A stretch of 64,000 nucleotides of DNA from Trichinella spiralis (taxonomy: Eukaryota > Nematoda > Enoplea > Trichinellida > Trichinellidae). Shown piece after piece: positions 51,218-62,905 of this stretch (position 1 is the first letter of the stretch; each line of letters opens with the position of its first letter). Made by a program: the position numbers and the translations under genes. The notes below the pieces were generated by a model. That model did not search any database and was not told the origin of the DNA. It saw only the letters and a program-made list of their open reading frames with translations. Where the stretch lies: NCBI GenBank assembly GCA_000181795.3, contig CM012955.1, positions 11,642,337 through 11,706,336 of the forward strand, given 5' to 3'.

Positions 51218-54200
51218 TTATTTGCAAAATCTTATTTCTTTTGATAAATTAGACGGCCGTGTGACATCGATTTTGCAGTTTTTATAGTTATCGTCTAAAC
51301 AGGCACCACTTGTTTTCTTAGCTTTTTGACATGTCAATGCAGCAAGTTTTGCTCTCTCAGCTAACTTTGCTTCTTTCAGTTTAGCTTCTTGTTGTTCGAC
51401 GCAAAATTTAGCTACCAACCAACGGTCAAACGGATCCATTTTATCATCGTCAGGTATCTGACTATTTGAACAGCAAGTAACTGAACTTTCTGTTCTGTTT
51501 TCTACAGGCTTGTACATGCCATAATTGTCTTGCATTTGTGCGCAAGAGAAAACTTGAGGGTTGGGCATTCCCCATGCTTCTCCATTTTTTACAGCCGACT
51601 GCAAAGCAGCAGCACCATTAAGCTGCTGATAACCGTTTGCTTCTTTGAAGGGAAAATGATTACGCTGAACGTAGTAAAAATCAGTTGGCTGTGGAATATG
51701 GTTCGCTTCTAGTGGTGAAGGTAAATGTAGATATCTGGCTGGTGACAAAGAATTCAACGGTCGACATCCAGAACATTGCACAAAAGGTACAATACGGTCT
51801 GATTTCATTTGCAAATGCGGATTATTGAAATTCATGGTAGCATGTGGCCCAAATACATATGGATTTTCAGAACAAAATGGCTGATGTTGTGTTGAAAAAA
51901 CTTTTGGACAGGAATTGACATATATGGAATGTGGCATATACTGCGGTGCAGTAGTTCTCGTATGCATGCAAGGAGATGAGTGAATAGAAACATGAGGAAA
52001 AAAAGAAGAAGCTGGAGGTGTAGTTGCACTGGAAGAATCTGATGGTGACAGATGTGCTCCATCTGCCAGAGTACTGGCTGAGCTGTGAGTACTAAAAGAC
52101 CGGCCTCGACCCGCATCTGTTACGGCTTCACAATTGTAAGATGGTAGTGGCAAACCACTGTCATGATGCATAGAAGTGAAGTAACCCTCGTGATCACACG
52201 AATAGTTTGAATCAATCGCTGAACAGTTCGAATTCACTGACGGTGATCCAGGAACCCATTGGCTAGTATGTTCCAAACGTTGCAGGTCCATAAGATGCTG
52301 TGGCTGAATATTAGAGGAATTTGCAATAGAGGAGTTGTTATTAGAAATTTTGCATTCTTCGGGGTAGTTCAGTTTGAAACCAACTCGATAAGTAGATGCA
52401 TGCTTCCTAAAAAAATTACAAATAAAAGTGCTGTGAGTGGTTTTTCCAAGTAAATAGTGATTACAGTTGTAAAATAAGAATTGAATATCAAAAAACAGCT
52501 GAATACATTTTGATCCAAAATTTATCAATGAAATTATAAAGACTGAAATATGAACAATCAATAAATTGCAATCGCATAATATAAGCCGTTATCTGATAAG
52601 AATGAACATAATTGTGTCAATAAAGTAAAGTATACTACTTACTTATCGCTCACTTCCAAGGAAGTATTAGATTCAGCAGATAAGAAGGAAACAACACGAG
52701 CCTTGCGTTCACCTCCACTCATATATGCGGAATCTTTCGAACTGCGGGAACTTGGTGCTGTTTGATTTCTTTCAGCTGATTCCTGGGGTTTCACTTTACG
52801 AGAGCTGCGTCTCAACAAAGTTGCCAAGTTCATCACCTGAGAAGTTGTAGAAATTGGTATACTGGTCTTCGGTTTGCCTAGCCATATTTGTCGACTGCTT
52901 TCTTGTGATTCTTCAATAGTTTCTAGGGAATTTTCCGTACCATTTGCTATTATCTTCGACTGACTTGCAGCTGTTGGTTTGTCCACACAAACAGCAGGCT
53001 TCGAAGGAGCACTTCGAAAGCTAAATGAACGCTTAAAAAATTTGCTGATGCTGGCAATGTCAAAATGTGCCTTTGAACGATCCGATGGTTTCGATTTATA
53101 TTCATCCGTGCTACTGTTAGCGCTTTTTTCTGTTGAATGCAATGCATGGATTTTTTTCGGACGACGAAGCGACAGAAACTGCTTCATGCCTCCAAGCCGT
53201 TCAGTTCGCCTTCGATAGAATGGAGCAAAATCATATAGATATTCTTTAGCCGCTGAGCATTCAAATAAATCGACCGTCTGCTGTACTGCACCGGTATATG
53301 TGTCGTCATTGTCATTTGATTGCATATTGATGGAAAATCCATCCGCAGAACGAAGACGAAGTCTCGATAAGCCTATTGCCTGTGAAGCACGACCGAAGGT
53401 ACTTTTCTCAGAAAATTCTGATACTTTATGCTGATTGGTATTCATATTATTTCCAGCTGGACAAGCTCGACCATTGGCATTGATTTCTAAAGTGATGGGC
53501 TTGCACAAAGCTACCAGTTGCTGAGCTTGCTGCTCTGGTGTAGGAAGAGGCGGATCAGCACTGAAAGATGATTTACGGCGATCACGAGGTCGGCAAAAGT
53601 CCTAAAATTTTTAAATTTAAGTGTTTAATTATTTATTTCATCGATGCATCTATTAACTGCTGCTTTACATTTGAGCGCTTAAAACAAAGAAACGTCATGA
53701 GGTTATAATTTGCATCAAAGAAAGTCAACATAACTGCCTAATTTGAGACATACGTCACTTGAAGAAAAATTACAATTCCAATTGACAGTGCTTAATGAAA
53801 CTGTTTATTATATTTTGTTATTTCCCATGTCCCATGTGAAATGTGCTGTTTCACATTCAGAAATCATTATCATTAATTAGTTAAAGAAATTGGGGCTTTC
53901 ATAATAGCGGAATGTGGCAAACTTTTAAATATGAAAGCATAAAAATATTTCACGTCGCTAGCATGGTCGTAAAACATTGAATGTTTGCTTAAAACAGCAA
54001 AATATTAAATTGAAATGTTTGAAAATTAGAAATTAATTATACATTAGTAGAATTGCAATCGACAGAGTAAATTGACTCTCTTGGCAATATGCAGCTTTGT
54101 AAGGGCGACCGTCGCTTGACCCGCTTGCTCTGTCATCGGTCACCGATTGACTAATACAAGCTGACTAATCCGCCAAGCTAATTGATACAAGCGGAAGCAA

Positions 54201-55745
54201 AAGGTCGCTGGCTTAATCAGCCTTCACAACTGCATTTGGTCATGCACAATGGACACACATTCGACCAGCGGCAGCAATATGACGGGCTTTCATCGGTCAA
54301 GCATGAACAAAGCTACTCTACCGAATTGCATGCAGTTTTGAGGTCAGTGGACATTATTACAAAAACCGATTAAAAGAGAAATTATAAATAAAAATAAAAT
54401 TGGTTTTAAAACATTAAAACATGCAATAAATGAAAAAGATTCACTTACCACGGAAAAGCCGACGTCATTGCTAAATGTTTCGTTTGGATCAGTTTGTACG
54501 CAAGCAGTTTGCGTTGGCTTTTTAGTATACATGGAGCTCCAAGCAATTTCGGCCTTTTTCAGTTCTCGTTGAAATTTAATCAAATAACAAGGACGAGTAG
54601 AAGGCAAAAACAAATTTGTGTAATTCATTTTTACTATCTCCCCATCATCTTCCAGTTTCATCGACTGGTAATGATTGCGCACGCTCAAAAAGCGTCTCAA
54701 ACTACCAGCACTCGCTTAAACAAAAGCAAATCTTATTAACTAATATAATAATTAAATTAGTATATTAATATTTAAAAATAAAATAAAAATCTATTATAAA
54801 ACAGAAACTATCGAACAGAATATGTTTTACAATAAACGACTGCAGGATGTCTATTTTGGGGAATCAAGTACAGCAAAATATCAACAAAAAGACGAACAGT
54901 TAACTTCAATATTTCAATAATAAAAATTTCAGTGAAAAATTAAAAAAAAGAATTCATTAATCCAATAGAATTAAATTTGAATTTTAAATCCAAATTGCAA
55001 ATATTTTTTGCAAAAGTAAACAATCGATTACTGTAGCAATGCATGAGATGAACATTTTTGGACATTCATTATAAAAATTTCCCCATTTGAACAATCCAGT
55101 TTATAATAATGGCAATGACCGTTTATTTTTACTTTTAATTTCATTAAAATGTTGCCAATTAGCAAATTTTTGAAAAAGAAAGATGACTGAGCTATTTTTA
55201 AACTTTTCAAAACAAGTTGCATAAAAGTTTCGATTTGAAAATTAGTTTAAAGGTAAGTAATAATCAGACAGCATTAACAATTAAGTGAAAAAAGAAGCAA
55301 AGTCGAATTTTTAATTAAATATAAGAAAGATAAATCAAAAAAGCTTTATTTAGTATTTAACATTAAAATATTTTATAAAAAAAGTGAAAATCAAACATTT
55401 CAAACATGCGCACAAACCTGCATCAGTGGGCGGCAATTGTAATGTGCGACATCGGCGATGGAGATGAGCTAGGCGACTTTTAGCTTGATCAGTACGCTGA
55501 TCGAGCTGCTTCAGTTGGATGTAGAAATCATTGACAAGCTGGTCGGCATGATTCCACAAAGCGGCTAACTCTCGGATCAGGTCTGCAAGAATCAGATTTG
55601 AATTTGCCCCAACATCCTCCGGTGGAAGTGAATCTTGACATGGTGTCTGATCGTCGGTCCCAACTGCTGTGGCACAAGTGCGCCGATATGTTGAAGCCGT
55701 TTTCCGTCGATGATTGAGCAGAAAAAGAGAAACTGGCGAGTTCAT
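51218..55745 (-). CDS. NHS: NHS / GUK-holder family actin regulator
   Basis: Four exons (55745-55418, 54714-54449, 53601-52643, 52406-51218) give 913 residues in one frame. The N-terminus resembles the WAVE/Scar-homology domain of Nance-Horan syndrome proteins: a helical segment (LILADLIRELAALWNHADQL, then QLKQLDQRTDQAKSRLAHLH), then a loop with NLFLPSTRP, equal to NIFLPATRP in human NHS. The rest is Ser/Pro/Asn-rich and probably disordered. It has basic phospho-site-like stretches (RPRDRRKSSFSADPPLPTP, SISKFFKRSFSFRS) and ends with a charged helix (EQQEAKLKEAKLAERAKLAA). Vertebrate NHS proteins affect actin at cell junctions through WAVE/Abi; Drosophila GUK-holder works at synapses. The ATG at 55745 is the first in frame; upstream codons include only a TTG. 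Confidence 0.72.
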
Positions 55746-58042
55746 GGTGTAAAGTTGGTTTTTATTGTAAAAATCCAAAACAAATCTAGCTAACTGAAGA
55801 AATTAAATGGCCAGAAGGATTGTTTGACCACCGGTCAACGGTAGAAGCGGTCAGCAGCAGTGAAGAGCGGGCGATTGGGCAGGCCGACCCAATAATGCGA
55901 CAGGTGTCCGTCCAGTAGTTCAGACCAATAGAATACAATCTGGTGGAAAGCAGAGTCGGTCAGGTACGACTGAAGGCATTGTAAATCTTTTTGTTTTTGG
56001 CAGTTTGTTCTGCTTGGCTACAATCCCAAAGTTCTGGAGGCAGTACAAGGGAAAATTTGCAATTTTAACTTCATACTACCAGAAGAAGAAGAAAGATTGA
56101 GTTAGTTGATAAGTTGACCGACCAGCTGTCAAGTCGAGCAGATGTGCAGGGTGAAAAGTGAAAATCGAAGGAAAAGCAACAGGATGCCTTTTTTCAAGGT
56201 CTCCTAGCGCATCTTGGTGTTGCTAGTGTGCAAAGAAGGACTAACATTACTGCTTGCTGTTGGCCGATTTTATGCAGCCGATGACGATCCGGTTTGAAAT
56301 TAGAATTCACATCCTGATTATACAACATCATCATCTCAGCAAACTATAATTCATTCTTCTCTTCTTTATTCCTCCCCCTCCCCCTTTTATCTATCTCTTT
56401 CTCTTTCCATTGATCAGAAAGCGCAGCTTTTTATTTTAATAACTGCTACATTTCTTTAGCTAGGCCAAATAGCTATTGTTACAAGTATAATATCTGTTAT
56501 GAACAGGTGTCGACCTGAAACAGCCATCCTGTGAAAAGAATGGAATGTTTTACTGTAGTTTATTTCTAAGAAACGTTTTGCCACAACATCAAATGATAAA
56601 CAGTTTTAACAGTTGAAGTAAAACAAAATACAAAATAATAATTAATTTTACGATACAATTTAACTGTTTGATGTAATATTAGAAAGCATTCCATTTCTGT
56701 ATATAATTATCGTTTATAAATGGGACGATAGCATTTGTTCAATTGAAATGTTTCACAATAAATATTTAACTAAACTGATAGGCGAAAAGTGTTTTTTTAC
56801 CCATAAATTGAAATATTCATGCAATCTTACAATGCAATTTAAAGTTTTTGTTGCAAATTATTTACACGATATCTGGTATGTTATAACATCAATGAATGCA
56901 TCGAAAAAGGAAAACAATACAATTGCAACAATTCGATATATGAATAAACATCTGCATTATTTCAACATAATAAACTTTTATACATTAATGCTGTTGATAA
57001 TGACAAATGAAAGTTTGAAATGACAAGTATCCAATACTGATCAATAACTGGATAAATTTATTTCAAAAATAGGACATGTTCATTCCAATAGCTAGATTTT
57101 TGTCACATTTATATTTATGAATGAACTTATTAATCTTGTTAAATAATGTCATATTTAAAAATTTCATCACTTTGTTAATCAAGTAAGACGGTTTTTATTA
57201 TTGATCGACTTCATATGAATAAAATAAGGAAAATAAAATGCCCTGTCAGTATGTTTAGCGAAATGAATCACTGCTTATAAAAAGAGTAGATCAAGAATTG
57301 CGCGTATCATTCAATTTCAGCGTAAATCCTTTAAATTAAGCTTATTATTAAAAACAACTACAAAGATTTGCGCAACATTTTGCACTACTAAAAGCAATAT
57401 CAGCGAACAATTCAAAATTTTATTTTTATATTTATTCATTTGACATTGAATGTTCAAAATATGAAATACGGTGAAATAATATTCAAACCAATTTATTAGT
57501 TTTCTTTGTTAAGTCAATAATTAATTGCACTTCATTTTGACTTATGCAAATTTTTACAGTAGGAAAATTATTTTGTAGACATTTTTTAATACCAAAGCTT
57601 GTTATGGTTAGCATTCGTGATCAGATGTTAAGTTGTGTAACACGTGAAAGTGAGTAATTCAACTTGTTGTTAATTTAAACTGAACAAGTTTCGTGACAGA
57701 TGAACAGATGAAGTAGATCCATGTGTATACTATACATACATATATTTTTACGTATAGGAAGCATTGACAAAATGGTGTTTTTTAATATATATATATATAT
57801 ATATCAGTTACTTGAGAGCATTTATTTTCTGTTTTGTTATTTGTATAAATTTAAATATAAATGTAAACAGTCGTTGTTATTAATTGTATTCGATTTAGCT
57901 GCTTTGATGTTGATGCTTGTGTGGGTTTCCATGTGTGCAGTAAGATAATGGAACGGAAATTCTACGAAACGCTTTGGGCGGGGTTGTTGATTTAGACAAA
58001 AAGTGAAAGCTCGCTTTGTGAACATAGCTTTTGTTGACGACG
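55746..58042. other. Divergent intergenic region NHS / ATG4
   Basis: 55800-56300 is GC-richer and fits the NHS promoter and leader. 56350-58040 is AT-rich, with (TA)n at about 57786-57805. Open frames such as 56748-57023 look like chance Asn/Lys/Ile-rich translations. ATG4 promoter sequence must lie at the right end. Confidence 0.45.
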
Positions 58043-60890
58043 ATGCATCAGCAGATGGATGGAAAAAATGATTTGTCCAACTCGCCGTTGTGTTCAGGTA
58101 ATGATTTTAAATTTTCAACAATGCACATAAATGTCAATTAGAGATTAACGCTTTGAACTGTCGCTTCCTTGTTTGCATAGTCACTTTTCATCAGCATCTA
58201 TGTGGTGCAGTTCAAGGTTGATTCATTTTTATAATCATTTTCAATTTATTTACAGAAAAATGACATCATTTGATTTGATGTTATATATATACATATATGT
58301 ATGTGTGGGGTTGTGGGTGTATATTAATATTTCTTTGTATGATTAAACCGGCTGTTGTGTCGTGGTATTGATTGTGAATAATTTATGAAAAGAGTTGTCA
58401 AAATGGGTTTTCTCAATGTTTCGCGTTCTTTTTTGCATGTAGGCTGAAACGTGATTATTTGTGCCGTTTGATTTATGGCCGGGTTGCATTTCAATGCAGT
58501 GCTCGCTTTACTGAATTGTTGTTGCCAGCTTGACGAATTGTGCGTGCCATTTGCAAAAGTTTATTTATAATTTCCTGTTTGCATTATTGTTCAACATATG
58601 CGCATACATTGATGATCCATTTGCCCGTCCGTCGTTGCACACACATACACACAGTTTACGGTGTTCCTCTTGTATGCAGTTTTAGTGGTTGTTGTTCGTT
58701 GAAAAATTTGCATGTTATTTTCAAGCAGTTTAGAGGTGTAGTAGGTACGGGTAGAGGATAGCAGTAGAGAGAGAGAGACAGGCAGCGAACGAGGGAATTA
58801 ATGCTCTCTGCTTCTAAATTTACACAAAGGACGACAACATTTCAAGTGCTCTTCTGCTGTTGTTAGCTTTTCGTTCAAGTTTCCAAATGATATTTCTAGA
58901 AAGCAGTTATTCTGTAATACTACTGCTAGTGCTGCTGCTACTACTACTACTGATAACAATAATAATTTTTACCATTTGAATAAATGAAAAAATGTTCGAA
59001 TTTAATGATGAAAAATTTTCACTGCAGAGGACAGTTGGGCGATGGCAACGGACGATTGGTCATCGGATATATTCGTAGTGCCGTCGGATGTGGTTGCGGG
59101 CGGTGGCAACGAGACCAGCACGGCGTCGAAAGAGATGCGCGAAAAGTTGAAATCATTCTACAAAAAGATGCGCTACAGTAAGCGAGCGATTGGAACTGCT
59201 CGACGAGGAAATTGTGATCATCGACTGTGTTGAAGGCTTTTTCCTGAAACAATCAACATCGTTCGATTCGCATTCACCAATTTGGTTGCTTGGCAAACAG
59301 TATGCGAAGAACGGTACGACTGCAGGGGATGATTTTTGCCATGCCGTTTTCTGGACCGTTTGCTTGCAGAACCAAGACCGAACCTTCGACGGGGATTCGA
59401 TGAAAACAGCGCCGTGGGAAAGTTGAGCGATTTTTTGGAAGATTTCAGAACTCGTATTTGGTTCACTTACAGGTGAATTTTCATTTTTGCATTTTTTTGC
59501 AGCGGTTTTGTTTATTGCTTATCTGCAGGCACGGATTTCCATGCATTCCTGGTACGAAGTTCGACAACGATTGTGGTTGGGGTTGTACAATTCGCAGTGG
59601 GCAAATGCTGTTAGCCGAAACGATGCTTCGGCATTATCTTGGACGAGGTCGGTGATATGAACTTCAAATTACTGATTGATATTGCAATTATTTGATTTTC
59701 ATTTGTTGATATTATTAACTGTTTGATAATGTCGATAAGATTCAGATTGGCTTCTTGGTCAGAGTGGTCTGCCTGAAGATGAAGCGTTAATGCATCGTAA
59801 AGTGATTGGCTTGTTTTGTGACAATTTGACCAGTCCGTTTTCTTTGCACAACTTGGTCCAGGTTGGTCAACAACTGTTCGGTAAACAAGCTGGAAGCTGG
59901 TACGGACCGGTCAGTGTGCTGCAGATACTGCAAGTGGCGATGAACAATGCTATTGAACGGGGTCTGGTCGAAGGACTGGCCGTGCACGTCATTGGTGACG
60001 GGGAGCTGATCATCGACGACGTTGAACGTCTTGGATGTGGGCTGACCTTGGCCCCGGTTCCAAGGCGTGGTCCGGAGAATGATTTGGCCGATCGACAGCC
60101 GAAATCTTCTTCGTATTTAGATTTGAGACGTCTGACATCGGTCAGCAACGGGGATCTGCTTCCAAGTCATGATGGAGAGTCGATCGGCTCGACCGAATTT
60201 GTGGACGAGACCCGCAGCTGGAGCCGAGGGGTGTTGGTGTTGTTGCCGTTGAGACTTGGCGTGGAAAAATTTAATCAGCTCTACAGTGACCATTTGAAAA
60301 GAGTTCTGTCGACGAAATTTTGCGTCGGCGTGATTGGTGGTCGGCACCACAAATGTTATTATTTCTGCGGTTGGCATACCGACTATTTGATACGTCTAGA
60401 TCCCCATTATAGTCAACCTGCTGTCGACGCTACACAGCCTGGCGTATCTCTTCACGTAACGAACATTTGCATTTTTTTTCATTTTGTCTTTTCTTTTTAT
60501 TATTGGTTATATAGAGTTTTCATTGTAAATATCCAAAGAAAACATTAATTGCTGATATTGATCCGTGGTGTTCGATTGGATTTTACATCCGCAACAGGCT
60601 TGAATTGCAATCATTTTTGGCAGATATATCTGAAGTTGGTTTTGAATGATTTGCCTGTTTTATTGATACAGCTGTAAATGGATCATTATGTGAAATTTCA
60701 TGGACGAATAATTTAGGCTGCTGCGTATGGATGTTCGTCACCCAAGCATCCGTTGTTTACTATATTGTCGTCTAGAAATGAAAAGCACCGAACACCGATT
60801 CGAATGTCAACGAGCTATTTGGCATCGAATTCAACGAAAAGCACCGCATTGCAGCATTTGGCAGGCAGTCGAGAGTATATTTTCGTGTAG
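58043..60890 (+). CDS. ATG4: Autophagy cysteine protease ATG4
   Basis: Eight exons: 58043-58097, 59028-59177, 59236-59313, 59370-59472, 59529-59647, 59740-60455, 60515-60634, 60717-60890. They give 504 residues in one frame. Family blocks run SPIWLLGKQY, DFLEDFRTRIWFTYR, then catalytic Cys148 in FDNDCGWGCTIRSGQMLLAE. These are followed by the GSWYGPVSVLQIL region, CVGVIGGRHHKCYYFCGWHT, and Asp389/His391 in RLDPHYSQPAVD. SFHCKYPKKTLIADIDPWCS completes the peptidase C54 fold. ATG4 processes ATG8 proteins and strips them from lipid. Length suggests an ATG4C/D-type or nematode ATG-4.2-like form, which is uncertain. The last exon is Ser/Thr-rich and ends EYIFV. The 930-base first intron separates an 18-residue leader exon. 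Confidence 0.93.
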
Positions 60891-62037
60891 GAAGAAGTAA
60901 TTTTGGGGAAAAATGAAGAAGAAAACAATAGAATAATTATTGCTGGGTTCGAAGGTATTCATTAAAAAGCAGCCGTTCAATTCTTAAAAGCAGAAGAAAT
61001 TTATTTTCAGCGCAACTAGTGTAAGATGTTTCTTATTCTGTGAATTATTTTTATCATTGAATGAACTGGGGGCAATTTTCTGAAGTAGAACCACAGTGAA
61101 CCAATATGCCAAGATAGTAGTATATCTTCCGAGTATTTCAAAGCGATAAGCTTCTTTTTAGCTGTTATTCCTATGTTAATCATCATCATACCAACTATCA
61201 TTAGATGATGAACATTATTATTATTATTTGTACACTCGATCGAACTTTGTTTTTTAATTTATAATATTTTCAGATGCATGCATATTTGTTGAAAATCGAC
61301 ATTGTTTATCTTATTGTTGCTGTTCATTTTCGAGAGCGATGACAAAGTCGAATTTTATGCTTATTTTTCATTCATACATCTTTTCTTCTTGATGCAGAAT
61401 TAATAAAAATTTGAATAAATTACATTTCGTGCTCGTTATCTTTGCAATTTCACCATTATTATTTACTTACCTTGATTGGGATGAGATGCAATTAGGTAAA
61501 CAAAAGGATATTACATTTATTGAAAAGGAGCATTTATTAATTAACAGTCAATCACTAACGCGTGTAATGACGTATTGTATCAAATATACAACTTGTGCAT
61601 CGACAATAAAAATCATCGTACTATGTAAATGTGGGATGAAAACAAATACTATTTTATTTCTTTTCTTCGAAATACAAATATCATAATATTTATTAATGTT
61701 ATTATCATCATTATTATTATTAAGAAACAGATTTGCGAAACTTATTCAGTTCAACACGATAAGAATAAAGTATTTGATGAAATATTAGGAAATCAACAAA
61801 CGACGATGTTTACATAATTTAATAAGCCTTAATATAGCACATCAAAAAGGAGAAGTGGAGAATGTGAGAAACAAGAGGCAGAATTGCATCACCCGCTGGG
61901 CTTATATCAATATAAAAATGTTCATATAACAGCACCCATACATACGTATATATTCCTGCATGCAAGCATACACAGACGTGCGCATACACACACAACACAC
62001 ACACACACACACACGCATACATACATACACATACTGC

Positions 62038-62074
<37 letters not shown>

Positions 62075-62335
62075 CTTTTTCATCTGTTGAAAAATATTAT
62101 CAAAACATGGACAATGAATGATTTCCAAAAATTCTGCCATACAACAACTCCAAATCTGCCTTATTAATAAAATAAAGTCTGCAATATTTTCTCGGCTAAC
62201 TAAAGAAACATATAAATGAAACGAGAAGAATCGCAAGCTGTTTCTTAACATTCGAAACATGATATAATAATAATAATAATGACAGTATTAATAGTAATAA
62301 TAAACAATAATAATAATTAAGATAATTAAAAAGAA
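60891..62335. other. Convergent 3' flanks of ATG4 and ARID2
   Basis: AT-rich 1.4 kb without supportable genes. Hydrophobic or Ile-rich frames (61016-61201, 61411-61817) are treated as noise. Confidence 0.5.
61975..62075. repeat. Compound (CA)n/(CATA)n/(TA)n microsatellite
   Basis: About 100 bases of CA repeats passing into CATA and then TA units. A (TAA)n lies nearby at about 62262-62280. Frames crossing it give Thr/His or Val/Cys repeats and are spurious. Confidence 0.92.
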
Positions 62336-62872
62336 CTATTTTTCAGAATCATCTTCAGACAACAGTTCCGGACGCAAGGCGCCAAGACACTGGGCCAAAG
62401 CACGGTTGCATTCCGTGCGACTGAAAGCCATGTGGACCAGTCGATTTTCAAAAAATAAAATTTTCCTGCGCGCATTTTCTGAATTCATCGCCAAATTGCG
62501 CAATACCAACGCGCTCGTAAAGCGAATACTTTTGGTCACTGGACCTTCATTTTCTTCCTGAGAAATTCAAAAGAATAAACAAACAAACAAACAAGCAAGT
62601 AAACAAACACAACAAAGCATTTTTTACGGGCAGATCTTTGGGCATGTTGACTAGTGTGTGACGTCGAATAGCCGACATTGCCGCGTCTGGTGCGTAACCG
62701 GGATGCGGAGGTGCACGCGGTTCGGGAATTTTACTTCGACCAGTCAGCAGCAATTCGGCTCGGCGCATAGCCGCCGCTCGAAGTACCTGCTCATTACAGT
62801 GAACTTCCTACAACACCCAGAACAACAAATAATTCACATTATTGTCGGTTATTACAAATCAATAAGTAAATA

Positions 62873-62905
<33 letters not shown>

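Noticed and set aside
56748-57023. 91-codon + strand frame between NHS and ATG4
   Set aside because: Asn/Lys/Ile-rich, no splice context or similarity.
61819-62260. Val/Cys- and Thr/His-repeat frames
   Set aside because: They derive from the (CA)n/(TA)n compound microsatellite.
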